A DNA stretch of 64,000 bases from Tubiluchus corallicola (GCA_030141605.1 JAQGDQ010000040.1:650501-714500), one strand, 5' to 3'; numbered from the stretch's first letter, positions 24,701-39,000 are shown. Translations and numbers: made by a program. The notes: a model not told the origin generated them from the letters alone.

Positions 24701-27536
24701 TTTCGTTTTCCTGGTATATTTTAGATAGAATTGATTAAAAACTAAAATTCAGCAAAAACCAAAAGCTACGCCTCTGCACGGCAGGCATTTTTGCTTCAAA
24801 ATGCCACAGTCACACGATCACAACAGCAACCCTGTCTACTTGCAAACGTTTCGGGGGGCGTTTAGCAAAGACGCTTTATTTCAGGGAAATGTTGATAAGA
24901 ACCGGTATTTGTAGCTAAATGTTCAGATCTTTGTAGTGTCTCAGAGTGTCAAATCGATATAACTAAGATAGATAGCAGAAAGTTTATAATCAAGTAGAAG
25001 ATAACGTTTGCAAACGAACAGTCCTAATACAAAAAGTAAATGCTAGGGACAGTGATGGTAATGATTTTTTCACAACTTTATACAGGTACTGCACAGGACT
25101 GAATGATTTAGTTTCCACAGATTACGTACATTAAATATGATTTTTATCACAATGAGACTCTTATCATGGCAACTGTGCATATATTAGAAGGAAAAAGCCA
25201 AAAATTTAAAACGGCTTATTTTCAGGGATTCGCCCTAAATAGAAATTTCACAGTAAAAGTAACATTACTTAGTGAATGCTGGTAATCAAAAAAACTTAGA
25301 AAACCTGAAAATTTTACAAGAAGTAAATTTACTAATAACTAAAATTCTAAAATTATTTATCTCCACTGTCATTCAAACCGTTATGCAGTCTTGAATGAAG
25401 GAAAAATTTACGAATGATGCGCATGCAGTTACCTCGTATTTTTAGGATAGATTCCTGGATGATTTGGAGAGCTGAACTTTCCGTCTTTCGTTACGCTGCT
25501 GTTAAACGTGAATGTACATGGTAAACTTGAAGTTTGATTCATCAATTTGGTGTCAGTTTGAACGCCAAAATCTAAAAAAGCCATTTCAGATCGAATTATT
25601 AAATACCAGAACGAGTTTAAAAGACCAATAATCACCAACTCAAGAAACTTAATATAGGGCGCAGCTTAACTTGTCATAATAATTTACTGATTTTACTATA
25701 GTTCAGTCCAGTACGGTCGAGATATTTATCGAACTATAGTGAGTGCATTCAAACTAATTTCAAGCATAATCCTATTTGTCAACTTGGTTTGGGTGTTTTT
25801 TTCCTATTAGTCACTTTGTTACTTTTTTTTGAAATTAAGATGGCAGTGCAAAACAAATACACTTATAGTTTCAAATAATAATTATGTTAGTCAACGTTAT
25901 GCCTATTTTAAGACTTCTCAGCTCTCGCACGTTCATTGGCATTTGTCAGTACGTGCGATTTCTTTCTTTGTGTATGTCTATGTTCATGGTCCATTCGAGA
26001 TTTGATTACATATTTTGATAATGTATACGTAATTGTTCTTACTGAGACGCAGTTTGTTCATGTGTTCTAACTAAGCCCATGAAATTACAGAAAATGTAGA
26101 TTTGGTAAAAAAAATTGTTACAGTTTTTAATTCTAATTACAAATAGTATGTTCGGTTTATAGCTCTGAGTCAACTTACGTTTACCGATTTTTGGACTGGA
26201 AGTTGACGCAGACGTATACATAAACTACAAATCACCTTCAACAAATCGATATATTCCTTTAAAACCCCTCATGTTTGAGCCTAATGCATGGCTCTGAAAT
26301 CTGACCACGATCTCAGAATCGCTGGACATCATTTTGAAATTTTCAACTGGATCGAATCCGCAGTACTCGTCGATTTCCGCTTCTAGACGGTTGCCACTCT
26401 CATTAACCACAGTGTACACGCTTACTACATCAACCTCCAAACAACTAAAATAAAATGCAAGCTTTCTTGAATTTTAGCAAGCGTAACTCTAATTTTTTTA
26501 TTAGAATACAGAACCTCAAATACAGCTGTCAATAGTAATCAGGTTTCGCCTTCAATTTTGTTTGTACCTAAATTTCTTTAGCACCACCTTCATATTATTA
26601 ATTTGAAGGCGTAGATTAATTTGTCGCCTGCAAAAATAAGTATCTTTCTCCGTCAAATTTCTGACTCCCCCATTTCTTTCTTTGTGTATGTCTATGTTCA
26701 TGGTCCATTCGAGATTTGAGTTTTGTCTAAAATCTGAATGCCACAATTAGCTGCCCAATAGTTATATCCAGATCCATAAACCACGTTAAATTAATGGCAT
26801 TATTTGAGATCTGCATTTTCACCACTGGCAGTGCCCCCAAAGTGTCCATTAGACAATACATTTGGTTAGGCAATTTACAAGTCCATTTTGTTTCGCTTTT
26901 TAAATGGTAATAGAATAATGTTTTATTGAAATTGCTTGGATTGCTGTACAACTGGTTAAGTCACAATTTTAATGGATGTTTCTTACCAGAATGGTTTGTC
27001 TTCTCTTGGAGCCTCTATTCTGTCTCTAGTAGGTCTGCCGGTTTCATTCTTCAGCATCACCTTTTTCCTGACATCACATTTGCAGTAACAACTGCAAAAA
27101 AGACGATCAAATTTTTACATAAAATCGCAACGCAGGTCTACATCTCTTATAAGTGCGGAGCCTTTGCCAAAGATTTGTCCAGCTCTAGAAGAATAGACGC
27201 TGCTGCCAGACATATGAAGTAGTACGTATGAAGATAAAACGCGTTTACAGAGCAGTACACTTTAGTTCGCAAGATCCTAGAAGGAAGAAATTGACAAATT
27301 CACCTATGTACAGACATAAAAACAATTTGTATAAACGTACTTTGGATTATCCTTGTTCGGGTAGAACAAGTCAAAATCTGTGAACATAATCTGAACGCGT
27401 TCAAATCGATTGTTGGGATCTGCGAGAAATCTGTATTCACAGTGAATATTTGCTGGATATGGCCGTGGATATCGAGGACTCGCAAATGTCCCATTCATAT
27501 GTTCGCCGCTTGTGAACGTCCCTCTACAAGCGTAAT
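21750..27536 (-). CDS. Two-CUB-domain extracellular protein (SOL-1-like), 5' end missing
   Basis: Six exons join in consistent phase: 27341-27536, 26236-26444, 25433-25571, 23750-23833, 22846-23045 and 21750-21838 (stop at 21750). They give about 304 residues with two complete CUB domains. Each has four cysteines: ACRGTF, HCEYRF, NCLEVD, YCGF in the first; PCTFTF, RCQYIF, PCLERT, YCGGW in the second. Typical motifs are FASPRYPRPYPANIHC, FTDFDLF, FSSPNHPGIYPKNT and DYIEFSNF. The second CUB resembles those of suppressor-of-lurcher (SOL-1)-type glutamate-receptor auxiliary proteins, from memory. The last exon ends in WNFFFAVTILNAF after a basic patch, possibly a GPI-anchor signal or only a tail. 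The first exon here starts mid-codon, so a signal-peptide exon must lie upstream; I did not find it. Confidence 0.88.
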
Positions 27537-29230
27537 CTGCAAATGTCAACAAAGCTTATCATCAGAAAAAAAATTATCGCCAAGTTCCGTGCAGCGAAAC
27601 ATGCATTTTACGAAAAGCAATTTCTAAAATTAGAACATGTACGTACCATTTTCACGACTTTAGTATTGCATTTTACATGAATTTTTACTTTAGCCAGCAA
27701 AACAGATGCAGTACGGTGTAGTGGCATATAATATTAGCAACATTAATTGATAGTATTATTGATTAGCAGTCAACATACCTGAAAAGAGTTAAATTTTGGC
27801 AAATTTGTCGCATACTTTACCGTCAGCGTTTAAGAAATCGTTCCTATTAGTTAGAGCAACATCACATACTTGTTTTTCATGCAATTTTTTTGTATGTCAA
27901 AATTACATGCTCCTTGTTTTATATACCTTTGTAACTATAATAACAATACTAACCCTGTAAACAAATACTATTGTTTTGTCAAGGTCTTTTTCGCAATTAC
28001 TTTTAGTCTTACATTACCTATTTGTACTGTAAGCCTAGTGTATAATTTTATCTTACTACAGCATTCTGCAATATCGATTTTTTTAACATTAATACAGAAG
28101 GGCGAATTGTCAGAAATAATTTTCGCTTGCACTCATTATGCATATTTCCAACATTTGTCCGAATCATAATTGCCCACCTAATCTACGTTCTCTTCGCAGC
28201 ACTGCCTTCATAGTTCCGTTTGTGCAACCGCAAAATTTAATAGCTTTGAATTAAATATTAATGAGCGAAGACGCCGACATTAAAACTTCCACCGAGGGGA
28301 TTTTATTTTGTTAAAATTTTGACGCAAGTCAAAAATATGAGAACGCTAAAACAGCAATGTTGAGAATTTGCACTACGTGGGATATTTAGAAACTAATAAT
28401 CCTATTTTCGCTTCACAGAAAATCAGAATGGTGTAAAAATCCACTCAATAATATTACCATCGCTGTCACCATCATCATCAACATCGTCATTATCGTCCAT
28501 TTTCTTTACTCTATGGAACGCATTTATTGTGTGTTTATGTCATAGTTAGGCTTATCCATGTTGAGCATATAGCTTATAAGTTGATTTAGTTCATTTCTTC
28601 TGTTACGTTCATGGCACTGCGATGTATTGTCAACTTGTAACTCTGCAACTTGTATTATATAATTTTGTGCTAAATGGATGAATAAATAAATAAATCTAAA
28701 TGAATCTAGTCGGTTATTGTTTCACGACTTGTAACGTTAAAACGTACTTTGCAACCATTCAAAAATGGTGTCGGGGCCCACACAACACTTGAACATGACT
28801 ATTACAGTTATAATTCCTTGACGCTTGTTAGTAACGTATCTTACTTCAGTTTATGTACCCCCATAAAGTGTGAACTATGACACTGACTCTTGAGTTTTGA
28901 CTTTTCGGCTTCAGAAATACAGAACTGTTGATTTTTGTAATTAAGGCTGAGGAAAATGAAATCTTATTCTGAACGTAGCCATGTTGCACACTCGTATAAA
29001 AAATTAATTGAAATTTGTACTTTAATTTTTCGATCTGAGAAACATATCACTTAAAGTGTTGAAACTTAATCTGTTTTTTCAATAATGCAATTGAAATTTA
29101 GAATTATTACGTAGATTCTTCTGTTTTATCTTCTTCTTAGGCCAAATTTTACCTTCTTTTAAATTGCGCGCGTTACTGCTGTTACGTGTAGTGCAAACTA
29201 TAAACTCAGCTACTGGAATGTGCCGACAGT
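27537..29230. other. Region expected to hold the 5' exon of the CUB gene
   Basis: No convincing exon was found. The missing exon must end one base into a codon and should encode a signal peptide on the minus strand. Short plus-strand frames here have no domain features. Confidence 0.35.
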
Positions 29231-29425
29231 TCAATGATTTTTAAGTGATTCAAGTCGCGGGTCATACTTCATAGTTTGTAAATAATCCGCATCTTCCTTC
29301 AAATCAGGTTTCTCTGTCCGAAGAATACGTTGAGCAAAGAGCCATTCAAACAATTCATCCTGCTTTATTTTGTCGGAATCTTGTACTGGTAACAAAATTG
29401 ATCTCTCGTTGGCTCGTGACAGCCG
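29231..29425 (-). CDS. Orphan coding-looking terminal exon
   Basis: On the minus strand a frame is open from just after a stop at 29440 to TGA at 29231. A plausible acceptor (CATACAG) places the exon start at 29425, giving 64 residues. It is hydrophilic and well composed: it starts RLSRANERSILLPVQDSDKI, runs through DELFEWLFAQRIL and KEDADYL, and ends MKYDPRLESLKNH. Composition differs sharply from the AT-rich random frames nearby, which usually encode F/I/Y/N-rich sequence. No ATG begins it, so it would be the last exon of a gene whose other exons lie upstream on the minus strand, or a pseudogene fragment. I do not recognise the family. Confidence 0.4.
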   Translation of the reverse strand, partial: RLSRANERSILLPVQDSDKIKQDELFEWLFAQRILRTEKPDLKEDADYLQTMKYDPRLESLKNH

Positions 29426-29440
29426 CTGTATGAGGGCATC

Positions 29441-31384
29441 GATTTAATCGCAGTTCGGGTTTCTCATACATACAATTCGCTGCTACACAGTGTGCACGCC
29501 GCCGTGAATCAGATTATCTTTTCCATTGGGATACATCGTGTAATGTTCGCGTATGCGCGGAAGTGGTCGTAAGTCGCTTTTGCCCAAATTTTAGCTCACA
29601 ATAGCTATGTGCTGTATAACGCTAATTATTACAATATTGATTACAATCTATTGCAGTCACGAATTTTAGAACTTTTTTGCCCAATGCCTGTAATGCAGTA
29701 ATAGACGTAATGGACGTCTGAAGATGATGATAATAATGATGAATAAGGGTGTGCTTGTGCATTTCTGGAACTGCCCTTGCATTTCTCACCTCGAGACTTC
29801 CGCGCGGCTTCGACTAAAGCGCAGCTTCCAAGTCAAATAAAATCACTATAGCTACAGCAGAATGGAGGCTATTACAATGGTTTAAACGCAAACTAATAAT
29901 ATGAGAGAGGCAATGTTTTGTAATTCATATGCAGTACACTGCTGTAGCAAGCAAAGCCGACCTAAAGAAATTTATCAGTTGATAATGAAGTACATATACT
30001 ATAGTGCTACTTACAATTTTAATAATTATTAACAGATCGCGTAACCTTCCCTATCTTAGCCTGTTGGACTGCAGTAATTAGACCTACAGAATTTTGTTTG
30101 GTAATTAGCCTGTAATTCTTAATTCCTCACTATGTACGGAGCTCTGCATAATAAAAAATTATGTTTTTTTTATAAATTGAGTTAAAAGCTCTTTAACACC
30201 TTTTCTTCTTTAACTAGCTTGTTCATTTGGTTCCAATGAGATCATTAACAAAACCCTAAAATGATGTACTAAATGGATGCCGTTATCCTGCAGATAAAGA
30301 ATGATGCAGTTTAGTAAACACAACGAATAAAATAAATAATGAGACGAATTTGAAGAAATTTACAAAAAGATGCCCTAGCTTCTCACTTTATCTTCTGTAT
30401 CTATTTCAGTGATAATTCGTTCAGCGTCACAGGCAATGGAGATTACTGAGTCGTTACGGCTTGTCCTTAGCAGCCGAAGTCTCCCTGGTGTGATAAACGA
30501 ATGGGTGGGCGCCTACCAGGGATATCACTTCAGGCGGATTGCCATGTTGCTTTTGGCAATTTTTGAAGGAAGATATAAATTATGTTATCCGAACGTGACT
30601 AAGACACACGTGCCGATTAAGTAATCCAGCTAAATGAATTATACTTGATAATGATTTAGATGAGATGTAGGCTTAATAAATGAGGCAAGGTACGTAAAGC
30701 TAATACTTACCGCTATTTCTTATTCCAGTGGCAACTTTTAAGAATACGAGTAGTAGTAGTTGTAGTAAGCACAGGACACCCTTTTCAGCAATGTCCATCG
30801 GTCTACAAACCCATAACATTTTAGCGATTATTTGTTCACATCGCAAAAACTATCATTGTGCGAATCTGGCTGCAGTGATAGAGATGGACTGGGAATTATT
30901 CACTATTGAATTTGCACATCTATGCACACTAGAGCAGCTACTGATATGATTGTTGAAGCTGAGTTAACGTTGTATTGATCTGACTTACTTGCTTCACCGC
31001 GCAGGCAATAGTTTTGCAAATGAGAAGAAATTTTTGTTTCAAAATATCACAACGACAAAATAAGACTTTGCCAGCTTCATCGAAACGCGTACTGTGTCAA
31101 AGCTCATTACCCGTTATGTTTTGTTTTTAGACTTGACTTTAGCCCCCTCCAAACAGTCTCACTAGTTCTTTTTGTTTCACTTCAAACCCGATTCTTTAAT
31201 GGCCCAGACTGTGTTTGCCCGTCTGCGCTACTGCTGGTCACTCGTTTTCTATTATGCCATCAGCAATACTATATCTGGTCACCGGCTCACAATGAAAGAT
31301 CGAGGTTGGCGTATATCAGTTGCCGAGCTGCTGATACACCTGGCCAAAACAACCAGACAAACTCTTAATGTTGCATTTTGATGT
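29441..31384. other. Intergenic stretch with weak open frames
   Basis: Plus-strand frames at 30409-30624 and 30728-30949 follow acceptor-like TTTCAG and TTCCAG sequences, but have no recognisable domain and no partner exons. The frame at 31172-31381 lies just 5' of the LINE remnant and may be part of the same inserted sequence. Nothing firm is supported. Confidence 0.3.
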
Positions 31385-32130
31385 GGCTTTTTTATTACGA
31401 AATTTTTGGTTAAAGATTCGGTTAAACTTTTAAGTGTAGAAATAACTAAAGATTTACTATGGAACACCCATGTCCATTCAATTTATTCTAAAGCCAGTAA
31501 AAGAATTTATCTTTTGCAACTAAAGAAAAGAGCTGGGACATCTCCTAACGATATGGTAAAACTATACTTCACCGCGATCAGTCCAGTTGTTGAATATGCT
31601 TGTCAGATAAGGCTCTCATCTCTCTTTCAAAATCTCTCTGACTTGTTATAAACTGTTCAAAAGCGCTCCTTGAAAATAATTTTTCCAAATGAAAACCATG
31701 TAAATGTTGTAATTTTGGCTAATCTTCAACCTTTACTTAACCGTCGCGAAAATTCTTGCAAAAAGTTGTTTTTAACTTCTTATCACTTCATAATCCTAAT
31801 AATATAATTCACACTCTATATAATTGCCAGAAACCCATGCTCATAGATATAGTACTCGCCACCATCTGAAACACCCTTTACTTGGATACAAAACAGAGAG
31901 ATTCAAGGACAGTTTTATCTCATGTGGTTTATTTAATTTCCAAACATAAGTTTAGACTGATTTTAATTTATCTCATTCACATATCTTGTAACAACGTAAC
32001 AGTGCTTGTTCTAACTTGTTTATTTTTTTAAAAATTACATAACATAATTTTGTAATTTTATGCTGTGATGTAATTCAACCTTTTGGTTTTAATGATAAAT
32101 AAACTTATATTATATATAATATTTAAGTTT
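31385..32130 (+). mobile_element. CR1/Jockey-like LINE 3' remnant
   Basis: The plus strand encodes the C-terminal part of a non-LTR reverse transcriptase: VKLLSVEITKDLLWNTHVHS, SKASKRIYLLQLKKRAG, VKLYFTAISPVVEYACQI. After one in-frame stop at about 31648 it continues in the same frame with TVQKRSLKIIFPNENH and LQPLLNRRENSCKKLF. An A+T-rich 3' tail containing ATAAATAAAC follows at about 32094-32103. The stop and the missing 5' two-thirds make it a dead copy. Confidence 0.8.
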
Positions 32131-33087
32131 AATAAAGATTGCCCATCGACAGATCCTGGATGTGTGAATCTTCTGAGATCATTTCTCTCAATGACTCCTC
32201 TGTAGTCTTGGAAGAAAGCCTCAGCCTGTATAGCTGAATAATGTTAGACAATTATCAGAATATCCTCCTTCAATTAAATAGCTAATGTTTATGTGCAACT
32301 TTGCTTTTAAGTTTTACATTTGCAGTATCTACTCAAACCTACCAAATAAGGCAGCTTTCTTTCTAAAAACCTTAATGTTTAGCCATTCTGCTAAAAGAGA
32401 TTTTCGTCAATTTACGAACTATGACACTAACTCTGCAAGCAGCACTGACAATTATCTACCTTACAAGGACTTTTAAAAATACTTTGCCTGAAACAAGGTC
32501 ATGCAGCAGCTACTTTAAATTAAATGTAAATGCAATTCAAGTTCAGAAAAAATAACAAAATGAACGTTTTTTTCTAATAGTAGAAGATGCTTCCTGAAGA
32601 GTTGCAGTTTCGAGCAAACAATTTTTTTAGTAGAAAATTCCAAATATATATGCTCCAAAAAAAAACTGGATAAACTCTTTAAGATTGTAACCTGTACATG
32701 TGGAACTCACGAGGCTTCCACAGTTCAAATAAACACTGAGGTGTAATGTCTGATTCTCTTTCGATTCATAGATACTTTGATGTAGTAAAGTGTCCTGTAC
32801 TACTACACGTTGTATGTGCATGCTCTTCCTAAGCAAGCAAATGGTTATTTTTCACCCCATAAACATACAGAGATGCAGAGCAGGCCAAGGTCTAATGTCC
32901 AAGAGTAAGGGCATCAACCAGCTTTTGGTTTTCTATATCTATGGTCGTTTTAATTGTTACATAGTTCAAATTGCCCATGTTTCAATTTCATCATTTTTTC
33001 TGCTATGGCGTCGTAAATCGCTTTTATGTTTTAAAAATTACAGAAACTCGCAAATTTATGTAATTAGCTAATTCAAAAAGTATTAGA

Positions 33088-36000
33088 ATGGGAACTAAAA
33101 CTAACCTGCAAGAGACCTCCAAAAATAAGTGCTTTGGTGGTTGGCAAAAGGTCAGCATTATCTGCTTTAGGTCAAAAGTTTTTTGTTAATGGCATTCATT
33201 CCCATGATCTCTGCTTTTGAACGTCGTGCAACACCTTTGCAGTTTACTTTGTAGATCTTTCTTGTAACAGCAACCAACCTTGCAAACTGATGCTAACATT
33301 GCAAAACCACAATTATCCGTAATGTATTATAAGTCTCCTGTCCTGTTACATGTTGTGGATCTTGCAATTATATATATCTCACGGCGTTTGACGTAATGTA
33401 TAATTAGTGGCATAGTGCAGTAACAATTATAACATACCCAGTACTGTCCCAGTCTCTTGCATTAAGTGTGTGTCACACCTATTTTAAGTCGCACACCTTC
33501 ACATGCATCTAAAAAACAGTTTTCATACATTCTGCAACTTCACACACAAGTTTGCGTATCACAATCACCTTGGTTTCTTTGCTACCAGTACCATCCAAGA
33601 CACAATAAGTAGTATTACCTTTATAATGGAATAGCATTCATGAATCTCACAATGCTAAAGGGCATGTTGTGCTAAAGGTTATTACAATTGTTAAAAATTA
33701 AGCACTTTGGGCTTTTTTCATGAGCACAGTGAACTGCAATAATAGCATAAGAAGGCTCAGCAGTACTAAAAAGTTACCCTAATTTTTTGTGTAAATTTTT
33801 TGATGATTAGTTTGATTTTGATACCCTTAAAAACAAAAATTTCTTTGGCATAATTTGAATTTGCCACCCTGCCAGGCGCGAGGTGATCCCCAAGCATTCT
33901 ACGTTCTACACTCACTTTTACAACAAATGGTTGACAGGTCTGCATATATGCATTGTGTCTTACAACACTATTGCAATAACTTGCGTTATTAACTGGTGCA
34001 CCTTGCAGTTATAATTATGACGTAATGTTTCGCAGTGCAATATGTGCCCTGTAAAATAAGCAATCTTTCATACCATCTGGCATTATGCATGCCATGATGC
34101 AGACCTCAGACATATGCTTGCGTAGCAAAATCGTCCATAAATCGGCAGTTAACCTTTTCTAGTTATTCACACACCCTGAATCTCCATTTCATAAGGATCA
34201 TTCTGATACCAAGTTCATTGCTCTATGTTATTTCAAAGCTGAGGTAATGCACGTTGAAGTTGAGGTGCATGCTGCACACTGAAAAACATAATTTTGAAAA
34301 AAATCGCTGTTAAAGTCAGCCATCGTTTTTGTCGCGTCTCTACAAAACGCTTAGCAACCATACGAAAGTATGGTTTCTATGAACTTTACAAGAGCACATT
34401 TAAATTATGTTTAAATCCAGTAGATGGCTCTTCTTCATGAGGATAAGGGCTTGGCCAGAGGAAGGAACTGAAGCAAAATGACTGCTTCCACGAGGTACAA
34501 CCGGAGTTTGAAAATACAAGTTTTTTACAATTGCAGTACTAGTTTATAGTCAGAAAAGTGGAAATGGGGTTATAAAATTAGATTTTTAGTATTTTTAACA
34601 CTTTTTTGATAATTTGATGCTGGAATATAAAAGTAAAATATATTTAGCATTTGTTTTTATAAAAATAAAAAATCAACATTTGACCAAATTTTTGGTGCAT
34701 TCGACTTTGAAGCATGATAACGTAGTTTTAGCTATGCCGACTTATGGACGGTTTTGCTTTGCAAGCACATAAATGTCAATGTCATTGGATCAACTGTGAG
34801 TTAACTTAATATATACTTGATGATTGTAATGAGGTAGAACTCTAGATCATTATCAAGGATAAATTCATAAGACGAGGCACGAGACTAACCGAGTCGAACA
34901 CCTTTTAGTTGTATTCAGATGTATGTCACTTTCACAATGCAAACAAGGCACAAGTACATCACATAAATAAAATTTGTAACTTTTTAAGTCCTCAGCAAAT
35001 AAACAAGTATTCCATCATGTCAGCAAATTAATAATTTATAAACCTAATAATATAATAATTTGTAAGCCTAATTAAGCTTTATTTGCTATTGCTATATACA
35101 CAACAGTCTATTACAAGCATTGCTGAGTGTTTTTTGCCAAATGTAAAAGTGCTGATTAATGACACCTTACATACTAAATTTTAAACTAAGTACTTGAAAT
35201 GTATGCTTGCTGCTTGTCTGAAAGCTTCCACCATTTGCGAATATTATTAATAAGCTCACATGTCTGATTCGAGAGCAATGGAAGTCCGACAAGCCTGAGC
35301 AATGTTGTGTATGGGTTCTGTGGTAATATGTGCATAGCCTGTTCCGAACATTTGTAAAAACAATACTATTTTAAAATTTAAGTATGTAGCCACACCACAG
35401 CTGAGTAAAATGGATAACTGTAATTTAAATGAAAAGCTCAAGATTACATCACCAATTAACTCCTTCCTGACGGATACATACATTTATCCATCATCTGTGA
35501 TGGGTAAAAACAAAGCCTTATTAACTAAACTTTCCACTCTCTAAATTTAATGAAATTTGGAAAAGAAATGGCTAGCATACAAGAAAATTATGTAAGAACA
35601 AAAAAGTTGTGTTGTTTTCTTTGTTTTCAATCTTTGAAGAAGTTTTTCGCAAAGTAATAAATAAAGTACCATGTTTATTGAGCGACGATTGTTTCGGCTA
35701 CTGAAGCCATTATCAAACTATAAATCAAGCCAAAAAGAAAAATAAGTAATATTTGATGACACAAAGGCACAAACTGAAACTACAAAACAACAGATTAGAA
35801 TTTAATTTATCAACATAAACTAGGTTGTAACCGAATAAATTGAAAAGAAATGCACAAAATTTATACCTAGTACATGAGAACCAAAAAAAGAACACACAGG
35901 TAAACAATTAATCCAAGTCTACATAATGAAGAACCACAGCAATAAGCATTATAAGAATAAAACACAACCTCTGCATTTTGCACAATTTACAACAAGTGGG

Positions 36001-39000
36001 AACCAGAATAAGGGAAACCAGTAGCATGTCAATGTGAAAGTGACACAGAAACTAAATCCACCAAGACCACCACAGACCCTGAGGAACATAGTCAAACAAA
36101 TTTCAAAACGCAGAAATAGACAGAGTGCGACAAGGTATCACCGATCATAGTTGCATATTAAGAATTGGGTGGTGCTTCGTAATGTGTAAGACTTCTGCTA
36201 TCTTGAGATCTTGAGCATTACTTGCACTATATAAAATGCTAAATGCAGAGTTGAAGCCATCCTAATCACTAATGCATGCAGTATGGGGAAAGACGGGGCT
36301 GGCCATTGCAAAGCTCCCCAATTCTAGTATAACGAGGATGCTTCGTTTAACCTGTTTACAGTGGGATAATTTCTGTATATTTCGCTTGTTAGCAGTACTG
36401 TATGTATGCTATCAAACTTTCAGCCTTTGTAAAAGCTCTTGGGAAGCAAACGAGTTTTCATAAAACAATATTGATGGCCACTACCCTAATGTACAGTTAC
36501 TGATATTCTGGGAGTGCCTGCTGTTAATTCAGCAGCACAGTGGCTGGTTGTTATAATTGTCTGCTAACCAGCGCAGGCTTTTATGTTGAACAGTTTTAGA
36601 TACAAGTGACTACTTGGGAGCTAGAGGGCTTTGAAATTAAAATTCTGTGAAAATTTTGCAAATTTTTCGAATTATCCTGTTAATTACTCCATTGAGTAAA
36701 AACATCTAAACATTAAATTTACAGTGCTAAAAAGAAAATTTAATTCTCTTTCGAAAAATGTAAGGTTTGCACTACGACGTTGTGGACAGTTTTATTCGGG
36801 TATGTCAAAACTGCCAAATATTCATCGTTGTGAAGAAGTTAAGGACAACAAAACTACAGCAAAAAATATTACATTGTAGTGTTAAGATTAATAGCTCACT
36901 TAGTGCATCCCTGGTTGAAGAATTAGTGGCACAATATTTAAGTCTTTCAAAGTTTTAGTTTTTGTCGATAGATTTATTAAATTATTGCTTTTAGGTATTT
37001 AGTCACGAAAGTTATGAACTGAAGTGTGTGATGAACTGTGCAATTTATTTGCCACCACAAGCAGAGTACGAAAAAGTCCCTGTACTGTACTGGCTCTCAG
37101 GTAAGTTTTATAGTTGCGTTGCAGTAACTGTCTGTGCATGTCTAGATGAAATATTAGCAAGATAGTAGAAAGTTTGACAATTTTAAATTTTTATCATTTA
37201 TAGTAACCTAAAAATAAATCTAAGCAAGACTGTCATGCAGCTGTCAGGATGCTTTCTATGCTTGCGTGCTAGATTTGTATCTATTTCTGAAGGCTTTGGT
37301 GACTCTTATGCTTTAACAGCATAAACAGGATAATTTTGTTTTATTATTAGGGAAAGTTTATTTGCTGAAATTGTCCTCTAGCCTTCTAGTACTTTGTACA
37401 ATAAGCGTTTGAATAAGAAAATTTAAAAATTCCCTGTTGCATTATAGCTAATTAGTGTAAGCTTTTGCTGTCTGTAGTGGTTCAAGTTTCTGCAAAAGTG
37501 ATTTTTTGCCTTTTGCCTTACTTCACTAAGTTTTACATCATTGACAACACTGAGTTACATAAAAATGGCTACTAGTGAGTCACTAATTATCTTTAATTAG
37601 TTAATCACATTTAAATTAAACGTGCTAAAAACGAAGTTGGTTAGTTGATTAATTTAATCAGAGATAGTGAATTCATAGTGAGTGAGTAATCATACGTGTT
37701 CATTTCATAATGAGTCAGTAGAAGTTGCATCAAATTGTAAGAAATTTTAGGGTTTACAGTATTTGATTGTGAATATAAATAAGCATCGGCTGTGTTAAAT
37801 ATTGTACTGTTTTTGTATGTAGTTTTATTGTCGTGTTTGTATTTTTTGTATAGTGTATTACTTACTTGTTTAATTTCAGGGCTCACGTGTACAGAACAAA
37901 ACTTTATATCAAAGGCAGGTGCTCAAAGATATGCAGCTGAACATGGAATTTGTATTGTTGCACCAGATACCAGTCCGAGTAAGTGTGCAAACATGGTGCA
38001 ATTTAACTTTGACATGTTACACAGTGGAAGTGCATTTTTACATTTTAGTTTAGAGACCTATAACAGTTAAGTACTGTAATTCACAAAGCATATAAATTGA
38101 TAGTAAGAGTATAAAGCACGTGATGACATTCGAACTAGAAGTACCAACATTTTTGTATGAAAGGCCAATAACTGTTGGCAAGAAAGATCTTCTGTCTTCT
38201 TAGCTGAGCTTTCTTCGAAATGAAAGTTCTAGGTTTTTTTTACAGATTTAGTATTTGAAGTTGTTTTTGCAATATTCGTAAGGAAGTGAGAAATTTGGGT
38301 TTTGCACTTGATATCAGGAGACTTTATCAACTCCTGATTATGAAAATGCACATCGTAATTTGTTTAGGAGGATGTAATATTCCCGGTGAAGACGATGCTT
38401 ATGATTTTGGCTCTGGTGCTGGATTTTATGTGGATGCAACGGAGCAAAAGTGGAAGACAAATTATAGGATGTACTCCTATGTCACCAAAGAGCTTCCGAA
38501 TGTAAGTAAGGAAACAATATTGAGATATACACTTGTGCAGTTTTGCTTGCAACTGCATGATTGGTTTCTACAATTAATTAAACTTTAAAACCAGATTTGA
38601 AAAACTGAACCAGGGACCTTCTGCTTACAAGCAGGTGTCTTAAACTGCTAGACTACCATGTTCCTTAGCGTTCAGGGCTTTCCAGAGTTCATCCCTTGTA
38701 GATGGCCAGCTGTCTCAAGCATTTCTAATATTAGATCATCTAGTTAGAGTGATTCTAACTAGTTAGATATCAAAACTTTAGTTTTGTGTAACTTTGAGCT
38801 TGAAATTTTGAAGGATGATACATCGTTTTCATTACAGTTTATCAAGGCAAATTTTCCAGTGAATATGAATAAGCAGTCAATATTTGGTCATAGCATGGGT
38901 GGACATGGTGCTTTAATATGTGCGTTGAAAAATCCTGGGCGTTATAAGAGCATCAGTGCTTTTTCACCTATATGCAATCCATGTGAATGTCCATGGGGCC

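Noticed and set aside
26926-27222. 98-codon plus-strand frame within the CUB gene
   Set aside because: No start or splice context and no recognisable domain; antisense to an intron, perhaps old repeat sequence.
32285-32476. Plus-strand frame ending SSTDNYLPYKDF upstream of ESD
   Set aside because: ESD exon 1 is accounted for at 33088-33150 and this frame has no homology or partner exon; likely chance or repeat.
35256-35483. Minus-strand frame in ESD intron 1
   Set aside because: Ends with [16 protein letters not shown], which looks mildly coding, but there is no acceptor or partner exon and no known domain.
38585-38665. Functional tRNA-Thr gene
   Set aside because: The T-arm and acceptor stem do not pair and the anticodon stem is irregular; treated as tRNA-derived repeat.
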